NCBI RefSeq assembly: GCF_900119165.1
Contig: NZ_FPJG01000006.1
Span: 496,001-560,000, forward strand
Length of the DNA: 64,000 bases
Direction of reading: 5' to 3'
DNA from: Amycolatopsis australiensis
GTDB lineage: Bacteria; Actinomycetota; Actinomycetes; Mycobacteriales; Pseudonocardiaceae
The notes under the pieces were generated by a model that was not told the origin of the DNA, did no database searches, and worked only from the letters and a program-made list of their open reading frames with translations. The stretch's first letter is position 1, and every line of letters starts with the position of its first letter. This document shows positions 1-8,491 of the stretch, one piece after another. Both the position numbers and the translations under genes were made by a program.

Positions 1-90
1 GCAGGAAACGGCCCACGCGGGCTGACGGCAGATCGGCCCCAGCGAGCGGAGCGCGAGGGCCCACCTGCGCCCCACCCAGCCCTCCCCGCA

Positions 91-129
91 ACCCCGATAC
101 GAAGCCGCAGCACAATCGGGCTTCGGGGT
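91..129 (-). terminator. Probable terminator after the DUF3592 gene
   Basis: ACCCC (91-95) and GAAGCC (101-106) pair with GGCTTC (119-124) and GGGGT (125-129). The 5-base GATAC bulge lies on one side and the loop is 12 bases. The hairpin lies immediately downstream of the stop codon of the minus-strand gene at 131-574, where an intrinsic terminator would be expected. There is no clear U tract, which is usual in high-GC actinomycetes. Bases 1-90 show nothing I can name. Confidence 0.45.
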
Positions 130-130
130 G

Positions 131-574
131 TCAGGCAGCCGCCTCGGTGCGGGTTCGCTTGCCCAACCGCCTCAACCACCACAGCGCAGGCGCCGCCACC
201 AACCAGGTGAAGAACACAAAGCTCCCGAGCGGCAGCAACGTCAAAGCGGCGGAGCGGCCCGCCACCCGAGCCAGCTCGGGATCCGACGCGTCGTACTCGA
301 TCCGCACCAGCTGGCCGGCCGCCAGACCGTCCGGGTACAGCACCCCGTTGGCCGGGCTGTGGACGATGCCGTCCGGGGTTTCGAAGTGGATGATCGTGCG
401 GTCGAACGCCACCGAGTCCACCGTGGCGTTCGCCGTGCCCAGCTGCGCGGAGATCGCGCCGTCATTGCGGATCGCGGCGAACAGCAGGCACACGCACATC
501 ACGGTGAGCAGCGAGGCGACGCCGAGGGTGGCCCACCACCCGGCGCGCCTCGCCCGCTCGCCTCTCGTGCTCAC
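131..574 (-). CDS. DUF3592 domain membrane protein
   Basis: The 147-residue protein has one transmembrane segment near residues 12-33 and a second near 110-135. Between them is an extracytoplasmic beta-rich domain of the DUF3592 type, with a pattern like 'G...V.YDASDPELARV' typical of the family. Biochemical function is unknown. It starts with GTG at 574. It is separated by 22 bases from the M1 peptidase stop, so the two could be co-transcribed, but nothing links them functionally. A small hairpin follows the stop. I am confident of the coding call and moderately confident of the family. Confidence 0.8.
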   Translation of the reverse strand: MSTRGERARRAGWWATLGVASLLTVMCVCLLFAAIRNDGAISAQLGTANATVDSVAFDRTIIHFETPDGIVHSPANGVLYPDGLAAGQLVRIEYDASDPELARVAGRSAALTLLPLGSFVFFTWLVAAPALWWLRRLGKRTRTEAAA

Positions 575-596
575 GCCGCGAGCGTAGCGGTCCCGG

Positions 597-2108
597 TCAG
601 CCCACGGGCTCGGCGGCGAGCAACCGGTGGTTCTGCTGGATCTGGTCGTACGAGCGCGGCTTCACCGACGCCGTGCGCGCCGCGAAGGTGGCCGCGCCGT
701 TCGGGCCGGCCGGCGGCTTGCCCGCCGTGTACAGCCACGTCTGGAACAGGTCGTGCAGCGGCTTGCCCGAGATCTTCTCCGCCAGCGCGATGAAGTCGAG
801 GATCCGCCCGTTCGAGCCGCCCCGCTGGGCCTGCCACGTCTTCAAGATGGTGAAGAACGCGTCGTCGCCGACGGCCGTCCGCAGCGCCTGCAGGGTCAGC
901 GCCCCGCGGTCGTACACGGCGTTGTCGAACTGGTTCTCCGCGCCCGGGTCGGCCGGGACGACCTTCCACAGGTCACCGTCGGCCGGGTTGGAGTCGTACG
1001 TGTACTGCGCCAGCTCGGCGACCGTGCCCTCGCCTTCGTGCTCCGACCACAGCCACTCGGCGTAGGACGCGAAGCCCTCGTTCAGCCAGATGTCGCTCCA
1101 GCGGCCGAGCGAGACGTTGTCGCCGAACCACTGGTGGGCGTTCTCGTGCGCGATCAGCGTCGTGTTGGAGCCCGCGCGGAAGTTCCGGACGCCGTAGGTC
1201 GGCCGGGTCTGGTTCTCCAGCGAGAACGTGATGCCGCTGGTCACAACGCCGCCCTCGGCTTCGAACGGGTACGGGCCGAACTGCGTCGCGAGGAACTCGT
1301 CGATCTCCGGCGTCCGCTCGACGCTGGCCTTCGCCGCGTACAGCGAGTCGCCGAGGTCGGCGCCGTAGGCGGTGATGAACGGCTTGCCGTCCGGCGTCGT
1401 CGACTGGACCAGCTCGTACTTGCCGACGATGAACGACGTCAGGTACGTGGCCTGCGGCTTCGTGCTCCGCCAGTTCCAGCGGGTCCAGCCGGCGCGGCTC
1501 TTCGTCGTGCGCACGAGCGTGCCGTTGGAGATGGCAACGTTGTCGTCCGGGGCCTCGATCGAGACGTCGTAGGTCGCCTTGTCGGTCGGGTGGTCGTTGG
1601 CCGGGAACCACCACGCGGAGCTCTGCGGCTCGTCGATGCCGAGCGCGCCGAACGCGCCCTTCTTCCACGCGTTGATGCCGTCCACCGTCTCGGTCGACGG
1701 CGTGTCCGAGTAGGCGACGACGACGGTCGCGGTCTGGCCCTTGAGCAGCGGCTGCGCCGGCGTGACGACGAGCTCGCCGTTGCCGGTCTGGTTCGTGAAC
1801 CGGGCGGGGCGGTTGTTCACCCGCACGCTCGACGCCTTGAGCGCGAAGTCCAGGTCGAACCGCGAGAGGTCCTGCGTGGCCGTGAGCAGCAGCGTCGTCG
1901 TGCCCGCCAGGACGTCGGTCGCGGGCTGGTAGGTCAGCCGGATGTCGTAGTGCAGGACGTCGGTGCCGCCGTTGCCGGCGTTCGGGTAGTAGGGGTCACC
2001 GACACCGGGGGCACCGGGCGCCGGGGCCGCACTGGCGGTACCGGCGAGCAGCACCGAGGCGACCCCGGCCGCGAGCACACCGAGGCCGGTGCGAGTTCTT
2101 GCACGCAT
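597..2108 (-). CDS. Secreted M1 family zinc metallopeptidase
   Basis: This 503-residue aminopeptidase-type enzyme carries an N-terminal Sec signal (charged MRARTRTG, hydrophobic stretch, cleavage around TASA-AP at about residue 27). The zinc motif HENAH sits near residues 321-325, with the third ligand Glu in NEGFA near 344. A LEN sequence near 296 matches the position of the M1 GxMEN substrate-binding motif. It ends shortly after the catalytic domain, so it lacks the large C-terminal HEAT-like domain of PepN, as short secreted actinobacterial M1 enzymes do. GGAGGG lies 6 bases before the ATG. It probably trims extracellular peptides. The natural substrate cannot be told from sequence. Confidence 0.92.
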   Translation of the reverse strand: MRARTRTGLGVLAAGVASVLLAGTASAAPAPGAPGVGDPYYPNAGNGGTDVLHYDIRLTYQPATDVLAGTTTLLLTATQDLSRFDLDFALKASSVRVNNRPARFTNQTGNGELVVTPAQPLLKGQTATVVVAYSDTPSTETVDGINAWKKGAFGALGIDEPQSSAWWFPANDHPTDKATYDVSIEAPDDNVAISNGTLVRTTKSRAGWTRWNWRSTKPQATYLTSFIVGKYELVQSTTPDGKPFITAYGADLGDSLYAAKASVERTPEIDEFLATQFGPYPFEAEGGVVTSGITFSLENQTRPTYGVRNFRAGSNTTLIAHENAHQWFGDNVSLGRWSDIWLNEGFASYAEWLWSEHEGEGTVAELAQYTYDSNPADGDLWKVVPADPGAENQFDNAVYDRGALTLQALRTAVGDDAFFTILKTWQAQRGGSNGRILDFIALAEKISGKPLHDLFQTWLYTAGKPPAGPNGAATFAARTASVKPRSYDQIQQNHRLLAAEPVG

Positions 2109-2225
2109 TCGAATCCCTCCAACGGGTGAGGATCAGCGCGCTCGAACGTAGCCAGCCAGGAGTGCCCCAGGTACCGGCGAAGGAAGGTTCTTGCCTACTG
2201 GGACCGGACTCGGAAACCGCTTGAC

Positions 2226-3902
2226 TCAGCCGGCCGAAACGGCCGTCGAGACCGCTGCCCGCAGCCGGGCGTGCAGGTCACGGTGCCGCGACCGGTCCAC
2301 GCGGACCTCGACGACCCGCAGGCCCGGCGCCGGCCGCAGCGCGGCCCGGAACTCCGTCAGCGTCTCCGCGACGACGTGCGGCACCCGGTAGCCCGCGCAC
2401 AGCGCGCCCAGGTCGGCGCCGTGCGGGGTGCCGAAGACGCGTTCGAAGCTCGCCGCGTGCTCCGGCGCGCCCTGCTCCAGCAGCGAGAAGATGCCGCCGC
2501 CGTCGTCGTTCAGCACCACGATCGTCAGGTCCGGCCGCTGCTCGGCGGGCCCGGTGAGCAGGCCCGACGCGTCGTGCAGGAACGTCAGGTCGCCCAGCAG
2601 CGCGTACGACGGCCCGCGGTGGACGTACGCCGCCCCGATCGCCGTCGAGACCGTGCCGTCGATGCCCGCGACCCCGCGGTTGCGGTGCACCAGCACGTCC
2701 GGGCGCAGCCGTCCGGCCAGCGCGACGTCCCGGGTCGGGTTGGACGAGCCCACCACCAGCAGCGAGTCCGCGGGCAGCGCGTCCACCAGCTCCGCCGCCA
2801 GCCGCAGCCCCGACGGCCACGGTTCCGACGCCAGCAGCGACGACACCGCGGACGAAGCCGCCGCGTCCGCGCGGCGCCAGCTCGCCAGCCACTCCGGGTC
2901 GGCGGGCTTGGTCGGTTCGTCGAACCACTGCCCGACCTGCCGGACGTTGTGCGCGGGCGCCGGCCAGTCCGAGTCCGGGCGGACCAGCAGGACCTCGACG
3001 TCGGCGTCGGAGATCACCTTCTGGATCTGCCGGAACACCGTCGGGCGGCCGAGGCAGAGCACCTGCTCGGGCTTGTGCTTGCCGATGAACTCCTCGACGC
3101 CCAGCAGCCAAGCGCCGGACGAGATCGCCGTGCCGCCGGACAGGCCAAGCCCGCCGGTCTCCGACACGACCGGCCAGCCGTGCCGCTCGGCCCACTCGCT
3201 GGCCGCCTGGACGCCGGTGTCGCACGCGATGACCAGGCCGTGCCGCGCCGATGGCACCACGAACGACGGCAGCGCGCCGAAGTCCGGCAGCTCGGTCCAG
3301 CGGGAGCCGTCGGCCCGGCCGTCCAGGGACTCGTACCACTCGCCGTCGTCGTCCAGGTCGGGCACGAGCGGCTCGCGGAACGGGATGTTCAGGTGCACCG
3401 GCCCGCAGCGCCACTCGCCGTAGGCGGCGTTCCAGGCGCGGCAGATCTGGCTGCGCCAGTACGAGTTCTGCCCGGCCCGCCGCTCGGCGACGGCCAGCTC
3501 GTCGAAGTAGCGGACGGCGTCACCGTAGAGCTGGTGCTGGTCGATGACCTGCGACGCGCCGGCGGCCCGCAGCTCCGGCGGCCGGTCGGCGGTCAGCACG
3601 ATCAGCGGGACGCCGGCCCGGTCGGCCTCCAGGACGGCGGGGTGGAAGTTCGCGGCCGCGGTGCCGGACGTGCAGAGCACGGCCACCGGGCGGCCGGTCC
3701 GCGCGGCGATGCCGAGCGCGAGGAAGGCGGCGCCGCGCTCGTCGATGCGGACGTGGAGCTGCAGCTTCCCCGCGGCCGCGGCGTCGTAGAGCGCGATCGA
3801 CAGCGGCGCGTTGCGGGAGCCCGGGCAGAGGACGACGTGCGAAACCGTGTTGCGGACGAGTTCGTCGACGATCACCCTGGCCTGCGCGGTGGAAGGGTTC
3901 AC
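2226..3902 (-). CDS. menD: 2-succinyl-5-enolpyruvyl-6-hydroxy-3-cyclohexene-1-carboxylate synthase
   Basis: MenD is a thiamine-diphosphate enzyme that joins isochorismate and 2-oxoglutarate in menaquinone synthesis. The N-terminal pyrimidine-binding domain includes CPGSRNAPLS near residue 22. The ThDP/Mg region has GDLTFLHD near 440, followed by NDDGGGIFSLLEQG. The total of 558 residues is normal for the family. I chose the GTG at 3902 because AGGGG lies 7 bases upstream. A GTG two codons earlier sits almost on top of that ribosome site, and the frame stays open much further upstream without resembling MenD. It is divergent from menB, with about 54 bases between the starts. menC is not in the window. 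Confidence 0.95.
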   Translation of the reverse strand: MNPSTAQARVIVDELVRNTVSHVVLCPGSRNAPLSIALYDAAAAGKLQLHVRIDERGAAFLALGIAARTGRPVAVLCTSGTAAANFHPAVLEADRAGVPLIVLTADRPPELRAAGASQVIDQHQLYGDAVRYFDELAVAERRAGQNSYWRSQICRAWNAAYGEWRCGPVHLNIPFREPLVPDLDDDGEWYESLDGRADGSRWTELPDFGALPSFVVPSARHGLVIACDTGVQAASEWAERHGWPVVSETGGLGLSGGTAISSGAWLLGVEEFIGKHKPEQVLCLGRPTVFRQIQKVISDADVEVLLVRPDSDWPAPAHNVRQVGQWFDEPTKPADPEWLASWRRADAAASSAVSSLLASEPWPSGLRLAAELVDALPADSLLVVGSSNPTRDVALAGRLRPDVLVHRNRGVAGIDGTVSTAIGAAYVHRGPSYALLGDLTFLHDASGLLTGPAEQRPDLTIVVLNDDGGGIFSLLEQGAPEHAASFERVFGTPHGADLGALCAGYRVPHVVAETLTEFRAALRPAPGLRVVEVRVDRSRHRDLHARLRAAVSTAVSAG

Positions 3903-3943
3903 CGGCACGCCCCTGGGTCGCGATCGTTCATGTCCACACGTCC

Positions 3944-3959
3944 TATCCTCGCAAACGTG
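3944..3959 (+). promoter_or_regulatory. Possible -10 element giving a leaderless menB transcript
   Basis: TATCCT at 3944-3949 is followed after seven bases by the menB GTG at 3957. That is the spacing expected if transcription begins on the start codon. No Shine-Dalgarno sequence precedes this GTG or the in-frame ATG at 3930. Leaderless mRNAs are common in actinobacteria. No good -35 hexamer is visible, so this is an inference from spacing. Confidence 0.35.
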
Positions 3960-4880
3960 GATGACGCCCGAGTTTCCGAGCTGTTCGATCCGGCCGCGTG
4001 GACCGAGGTCGAAGGTTTCGCCTTCACCGACATCACCTACCACCGCTCCACCGAGAGCCGCGGCGGCAAACGCGTCGTGCGCATCGCGTTCGACCGCCCG
4101 GAGGTCCGCAACGCCTTCCGGCCGCACACCGTCGACGAGCTCTACCGGGCGCTGGACCACGCCCGGATGAGCGCCGACGTCGGCTGTGTCCTGCTCACCG
4201 GCAACGGGCCCTCCCCCAAGGACGGCGGGTGGGCGTTCTGCTCCGGTGGTGACCAGCGTATTCGCGGACGCTCCGGGTATCAGTACGCGAGCGGCGAGAC
4301 CTCCGACACGGTGGACCCCGCGCGGGCGGGCCGGCTGCACATCCTCGAGGTCCAGCGGCTGATCCGGTTCCTGCCGAAACCGGTCATCGCGGTCGTGCCG
4401 GGCTGGGCCGCCGGCGGCGGGCACTCCCTGCACGTCGTGTGCGATCTCACCCTCGCCTCGGCCGAGCACGCGAAGTTCAAGCAGACCGACGCCGACGTCG
4501 GCTCCTTCGACGGCGGCTACGGCTCGGCCTACCTGGCGAAGATGGTCGGCCAGAAGTTCGCCCGCGAGATCTTCTTCCTCGGCCGGGAGTACTCGGCGGA
4601 AGACATGCACCGGATGGGCGCGGTGAACGCCGTCGTCCCGCACGCCGACCTGGAAAAAGAGGCCCTGGACTGGGCGTGGACGATCGTCGGCAAGTCGCCG
4701 ACGGCGCAGCGGATGCTGAAGTACGCCTTCAACCTCACCGACGACGGGCTGGTCGGCCAGCAGCTGTTCGCCGGCGAGACGACCCGGCTGGCCTACATGC
4801 AGGACGAGGCCGTCGAAGGCCGGGACGCGTTCCTCCAGAAGCGCGACCCCGACTTCAAGGACGTCCCCTATTACTACTGA
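3957..4880 (+). CDS. menB: 1,4-dihydroxy-2-naphthoyl-CoA synthase
   Basis: MenB is a crotonase-fold enzyme that cyclises o-succinylbenzoyl-CoA. The 307-residue product has the oxyanion-hole segment SGGDQRIRG near residue 96 and GWAAGGGHSLH near 148. The TDADVGSFDGGYGSAYLA block near 182-199 holds the catalytic Asp and forms part of the active site. The C-terminus ends with the family-typical DFKDVPYYY. The start is GTG 3957, giving a product beginning VDDARVSELFD. An in-frame ATG at 3930 is the alternative. Neither has a clear ribosome site. menE follows directly, so menB-menE form an operon divergent from menD. Confidence 0.95.
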   Translation: MDDARVSELFDPAAWTEVEGFAFTDITYHRSTESRGGKRVVRIAFDRPEVRNAFRPHTVDELYRALDHARMSADVGCVLLTGNGPSPKDGGWAFCSGGDQRIRGRSGYQYASGETSDTVDPARAGRLHILEVQRLIRFLPKPVIAVVPGWAAGGGHSLHVVCDLTLASAEHAKFKQTDADVGSFDGGYGSAYLAKMVGQKFAREIFFLGREYSAEDMHRMGAVNAVVPHADLEKEALDWAWTIVGKSPTAQRMLKYAFNLTDDGLVGQQLFAGETTRLAYMQDEAVEGRDAFLQKRDPDFKDVPYYY

Positions 4881-4950
4881 GCTGCGCCCCCTCCATCTCG
4901 ACGGCTCGCCAGGGGCCCTCGACGCGCTGAAGCACGCGATCGCGGCCGCC

Positions 4951-6006
4951 TTGGACGGCGGCCCGGCCGTGCTGCCGTTCACCGATCCAGCGCTGCGCGA
5001 CGCGATGGCCCCGGCCGAGCCCGCCGAGCCGGACACGGCCGTGGTCATCGCCACTTCGGGCTCGACCGGCGCGCCGAAGGGCGTGCTGCTCTCGGCCCGG
5101 GCGCTGACCGCGTCCGCCACGGCCACGCACGCCCGCCTGGGCGGCCCCGGTCACTGGCTGCTGGCCACCCCGGCGCACTACATCGGCGGGCTGCAGGTGC
5201 TGGTCCGGTCGCTGCTGGCCGGTACCGAGCCCGCGTACCTGACCGGCCACGGCTTCCGGCCGGACGACTTCGCGTCCGCGGCGGCGCGGCTCACCGGCAG
5301 CCCGCGGTACACGGCGCTGGTGCCGACCCAGCTGGTCCGGCTGCTCGACGACGGCGGCGCGGGCCTGGCCGCGGCGAAGACGTTCGACGCGATCGTGGTC
5401 GGCGCGGCGGCAACCTCGGCGGCCCTGCGCGAGCGCGCGGCCGACGCCGGCGTGGCGATCGTGCCCGCGTACGGGATGAGCGAGACGGCCAGCGGCTGCG
5501 TCTACGACGGCTTCCCGCTCGACGGCGTCCGCGTCGACGTCTCCGGTGAGCGGATCCGCATCGCCGGCGACGTCCTCGCGCACGGCTACCGGCGGCGGCC
5601 GGACCTGACCGCGGAGTCCTTCTCCGGTGGCTGGTTCACGACGTCCGATCGTGGCGTCCGGCACGCGGACGGCCGTCTGGAGGTCCTCGGCCGGGCCGAC
5701 GACATGATCAACACCGGCGGGGTGAAGGTGTCCGCGGACGCGGTCGAACGCTGCCTGTGCGCCCAGCCGGGCGTGCGCGACGCCTGCGTCGTCGGCCTGC
5801 CGGACCCGGAGTGGGGCGAGGCCGTGGTGGCGCTGGTCGTCCCGTCGGGTGAGCCGGGCGACCTGCGCGCGGCGGTCCGGGCGGAGCTGGGCGCGGCGGC
5901 GACCCCGAAGCGCATCGAATACGGCGCCGAGCTGCCGCTTCGCGGGCCGGGCAAGATCGACCGGGCGGCCGTGAAGACGCGACTTGCGTCGGGTTTGGGC
6001 GACTGA
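4951..6006 (+). CDS. menE: o-Succinylbenzoate-CoA ligase (AMP-forming)
   Basis: MenE adenylates o-succinylbenzoate and transfers it to CoA. The P-loop-like SGSTGAPKG lies near residue 34, YGMSETASG near 175, and a motif equivalent to the SDRG core ('TTSDRGVRHADGRLEVLGRADDMI') near 230-250. The catalytic Lys is in GPGKIDRAA near 334. The coordinates use the only canonical start, TTG 4951, but homology clearly extends upstream: the in-frame codons 4879-4950 read ELRPLHLDGSPGALDALKHA, which looks like a genuine MenE N-terminus. No ATG, GTG or TTG exists there. Candidates are ATT 4870, with AAGGA 8 bases upstream, or CTG 4882. The product is therefore probably about 27 residues longer. Confidence 0.9.
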   Translation: MDGGPAVLPFTDPALRDAMAPAEPAEPDTAVVIATSGSTGAPKGVLLSARALTASATATHARLGGPGHWLLATPAHYIGGLQVLVRSLLAGTEPAYLTGHGFRPDDFASAAARLTGSPRYTALVPTQLVRLLDDGGAGLAAAKTFDAIVVGAAATSAALRERAADAGVAIVPAYGMSETASGCVYDGFPLDGVRVDVSGERIRIAGDVLAHGYRRRPDLTAESFSGGWFTTSDRGVRHADGRLEVLGRADDMINTGGVKVSADAVERCLCAQPGVRDACVVGLPDPEWGEAVVALVVPSGEPGDLRAAVRAELGAAATPKRIEYGAELPLRGPGKIDRAAVKTRLASGLGD

Positions 6007-6020
6007 ATGGCCGCACTTCG

Positions 6021-6050
6021 TTGACATGCACGGGGTGCACCCGTTTGGCT
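6021..6050 (+). promoter_or_regulatory. Promoter with internal palindrome ahead of a small secreted peptide
   Basis: A perfect -35 TTGACA (6021-6026) and a weak -10 TTGGCT (6045-6050) are 18 bases apart. The -10 lies seven bases before the ATG at 6058, as for a leaderless transcript. Between the hexamers is the inverted repeat TGCAC-GGG-GTGCA (6027-6039), well placed for a repressor. The promoter role is inferred from spacing only. Confidence 0.45.
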
Positions 6051-6057
6051 ACCCACC

Positions 6058-6201
6058 ATGACGCGCTCGATCAGGACCGCACTCATCGGTGCCGCCGTCG
6101 CGCTGGGGCTCCTGCTCACCGGGGGTGCCGCGCTGGCCGACCCGCCCGCCGTCGAGCCGAACAGCGGCACGCTGACCTGGCAGCTGCCGACGACCGACTG
6201 A
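6058..6201 (+). CDS. Small secreted peptide, 47 residues, unknown function
   Basis: An ATG-started 47-codon frame between menE and menA encodes an almost ideal signal peptide. It has basic MTRSIRT, a hydrophobic core rich in Ala, Leu and Gly, and a likely cleavage site after GAALA at residue 30. A mature tail of only about 17 residues follows ([20 protein letters not shown] region), ending at TGA. It has its own promoter-like sequence, including TTGACA. I do not recognise a family. The codon third positions are mostly G/C, as in real genes here. It could be a short exported peptide or the remnant of a longer secreted protein. Confidence 0.55.
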   Translation: MTRSIRTALIGAAVALGLLLTGGAALADPPAVEPNSGTLTWQLPTTD

Positions 6202-6250
6202 CTTCCCGGGTTCCCGGCGGCGATTGATCGACATGGCGTTGAATGGCGCC

Positions 6251-7120
6251 ATGGCGAGCTTGAGCGAGTGGATCGAAGGGGCCCGGCCGCGGACACTGCC
6301 CAACGCGGTGGCGCCGGTGGTGGCGGGTGTCGGCGCGGCGATCGCGCTGGACGCGTTCTCGTGGTGGCGTTCGGTGCTGGCGCTGCTGGTTTCGCTCTCG
6401 CTGATCGTCGGCGTCAACTACGCCAACGACTACTCCGACGGCATCCGCGGCACCGACGAGAACCGCGTCGGCCCGCTGCGGCTGGTCGGCTCGGGTGTGG
6501 CCGCGCCGAAGGCCGTGCTGACCGCCGCGTTGGCCGCACTGGGACTGGCCGGGGTGCTGGGCCTGGTCCTCGTGGCCGTCAGCGGGCACTGGTGGCTGCT
6601 GGCGATGGGGGCGCTGTGCATCCTCGGCGCCTGGTTCTACACCGGCGGCAAGAAGCCGTACGGCTACTACGGCTTCGGCGAGATCGCCGTGTTCGTGTTC
6701 TTCGGCCTGGCGGGCGTCCTCGGCACGGTGTACGTCCAGGCGGGCCGGGTGAGCTGGGCGGCGCTGGCGTGCGCGGTCGCGGTCGGCTGTTTTTCGACGG
6801 CGGTCCTGACGGCCAACAACCTGCGTGACATCCCGACGGACATCGAGTCCGGCAAGCGCACCCTCGCGACCCGCCTCGGCGACGGCGGTACCCGGCGGCT
6901 CTACCTGGTGCTGGTCGCCGTGCCGTACGTGCTGAGCATCGTGCTGGGGGTCTTCCACCCGTTCCTGCTCATCACCCTGATCACGGCGCCGATGCTGCTG
7001 AAGTCGGTCCGCGCGGTCGGCGGCGGCGCGCACGGGCGCGAGCTGATCCCCGCGTTGCGCGACACCGGCCTGGCGATGCTCGCCTGGGCGGTCTTGGCGG
7101 CGGTCGCGCTGAGCTTCTAG
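6251..7120 (+). CDS. menA: 1,4-dihydroxy-2-naphthoate polyprenyltransferase
   Basis: MenA is a UbiA-family membrane prenyltransferase that attaches the polyprenyl tail to DHNA, giving demethylmenaquinone. The 289-residue protein has about eight transmembrane segments. The first Asp-rich motif is in [23 protein letters not shown] near residues 56-78 and the second in [18 protein letters not shown] near 190-207. I start at ATG 6251 ([18 protein letters not shown]), which fits the family. In-frame TTG 6224 and ATG 6233 lie upstream, and no ribosome site decides between them. It overlaps by 4 bases, tail to tail, with the cds1-like gene. Confidence 0.95.
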   Translation: MASLSEWIEGARPRTLPNAVAPVVAGVGAAIALDAFSWWRSVLALLVSLSLIVGVNYANDYSDGIRGTDENRVGPLRLVGSGVAAPKAVLTAALAALGLAGVLGLVLVAVSGHWWLLAMGALCILGAWFYTGGKKPYGYYGFGEIAVFVFFGLAGVLGTVYVQAGRVSWAALACAVAVGCFSTAVLTANNLRDIPTDIESGKRTLATRLGDGGTRRLYLVLVAVPYVLSIVLGVFHPFLLITLITAPMLLKSVRAVGGGAHGRELIPALRDTGLAMLAWAVLAAVALSF

Positions 7121-8196
7121 AGCTCCGGGAACTTCCCCGTCGTCAGGAACTCCTCGAACAACGCGGTGTGCGGCGCAAGGTCGAGGCCCTGCTGCGCGAC
7201 CCACTCGTCGTTGTAGTAGGTGTGCGCGTACCGCTCGCCGCCGTCGCAGAGCAGGGTCACGACGCTGCCCGCCTGGCCGTCCTCGACCATGCGCGAGATG
7301 AGCCGGAACGCGCCGTAGAGGTTCGTGCCGGTCGAGCCGCCCGCCCAGTGGCCGGTGCGCTCGCGCAGCAGCCGGATAGCGGCCAGGGAGCCCGCGTCGG
7401 GGATCTGGAACATCTCGTCGATGACGCCGGGCACGAACGACGGTTCGCAGCGGGGCCGCCCGATCCCTTCGATGCGTGACGGCATGCCGGTGGCGTAGTC
7501 GAGCGCGCCGGTCTCCCAGGCGCCGTAGAACGACGAGTTCTCCGGGTCGACGACGCAGATCTTCGTCGTGTGCCGCTTGTAGCGGACGTACCGGCCGAAG
7601 GTCGCGCTGGTGCCGCCCGTGCCCGCGCCGACGACGATCCACGTCGGCACCGGGTGGCGCTCGGAGCGCATCTGCGCGAACACCGACTCGGCGATGTTGT
7701 TGTTGCCGCGCCAGTCCGTCGCGCGCTCGGCATAGGTGAACTGGTCGAGGTAGTGCCCGCCGCACTCGGCCGCGAGCCGCTCGGCCTCGGGGTACATCGC
7801 CGGCGCTTCGTCGACGAAGTGGCACTCGCCGCCGTAGAACTCGATGAGCGCGATCTTCTCCTTCGACGTGCGCCGCGGCACGACGGTGATGAAGCGCAGG
7901 CCGAGCATGCGGGCGAAGTAGGCCTCGGACACCGCCGTCGACCCGCTGGAGGCCTCGACGAGCACGGTGTCCGGCCCGATCTGGCCGTTGACCAGCCCGT
8001 AGAGGAACAGCGACCGGGCCAGCCGGTGCTTGAGCGAGCCGGTCGGGTGGACGGACTCGTCCTTGAGGTAGAGGTCGATGCCCCACTCCGGGGGCAGCGG
8101 GAAGACGTGCAGGTGCGTGTCGGCGCTGCGGTTGGCGTCGGCCTCGATGATCCGGACGGCCTCGCGCACCCAGCTGCGCGCGTGCGGGCGGCTCAT
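7117..8196 (-). CDS. cds1: PLP-dependent cysteine synthase family protein, Cds1-like cysteine desulfhydrase
   Basis: The 359-residue protein belongs to the fold-II PLP family. The Schiff-base Lys is K56 in [11 protein letters not shown], and the cofactor phosphate loop is [10 protein letters not shown] near 190. [13 protein letters not shown] contacts substrate. From memory, the sequence is close throughout to mycobacterial Cds1 (Rv3684), including [20 protein letters not shown] and RIEGIGRPR. Cds1 degrades cysteine to hydrogen sulfide, pyruvate and ammonia and supports respiration. Assignment of that reaction here is by similarity. Its stop overlaps the menA end, and its ATG overlaps the DUF4229 stop (ATGA is not formed; the two genes share 8193-8196). 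Confidence 0.85.
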   Translation of the reverse strand: MSRPHARSWVREAVRIIEADANRSADTHLHVFPLPPEWGIDLYLKDESVHPTGSLKHRLARSLFLYGLVNGQIGPDTVLVEASSGSTAVSEAYFARMLGLRFITVVPRRTSKEKIALIEFYGGECHFVDEAPAMYPEAERLAAECGGHYLDQFTYAERATDWRGNNNIAESVFAQMRSERHPVPTWIVVGAGTGGTSATFGRYVRYKRHTTKICVVDPENSSFYGAWETGALDYATGMPSRIEGIGRPRCEPSFVPGVIDEMFQIPDAGSLAAIRLLRERTGHWAGGSTGTNLYGAFRLISRMVEDGQAGSVVTLLCDGGERYAHTYYNDEWVAQQGLDLAPHTALFEEFLTTGKFPEL

Positions 8197-8480
8197 TCGG
8201 TCGCGCCCGGCGCGTCACCGCGCAGCTGCGCGCGCAGCTCGGCGCGGGCCCGGGCGCGCTTCTCGTTGCGCTTCGCGAGGCCGGCCGTGACGCGGGCGTT
8301 GAGCGAACGGAACAGCAGCAGGCCGAGCGGCAGCCCGACGACGAGGCCGATGAGCAGGGCGACCAGCAGCGGCACGCCCACCAGCGTCAGCACCCAGGCG
8401 ATCACCGCGACCAGCAGGAACCGGGCCAGCAGGTACAGCGTCAGGTCACGGGCCAGGTTGGGGGCCTTCTCGTCGCTCAC
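8193..8480 (-). CDS. DUF4229 membrane protein
   Basis: This 95-residue protein has two transmembrane segments near residues 14-35 and 37-58. A strongly basic cytoplasmic tail follows ([20 protein letters not shown]). The pattern matches the actinobacterial DUF4229 family, whose function is unknown. It starts with GTG at 8480 and its stop overlaps the start of the Cds1-like gene, so the two are translationally coupled. It lies 11 bases downstream of the Lrp gene stop and may belong to the same transcript. Confidence 0.85.
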   Translation of the reverse strand: MSDEKAPNLARDLTLYLLARFLLVAVIAWVLTLVGVPLLVALLIGLVVGLPLGLLLFRSLNARVTAGLAKRNEKRARARAELRAQLRGDAPGATE

Positions 8481-8491
8481 ACCAACGCAGG

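Noticed and set aside
2271..3956. Upstream extension of menB to 869 residues
   Set aside because: It runs antisense through menD with an Arg/Val-rich composition typical of open high-GC shadows.
3903..5126. Upstream extension of menD to a 966-residue frame
   Set aside because: The extra part overlaps menB on the other strand, does not resemble any domain, and the ribosome site at 3909-3913 supports a start at 3902.
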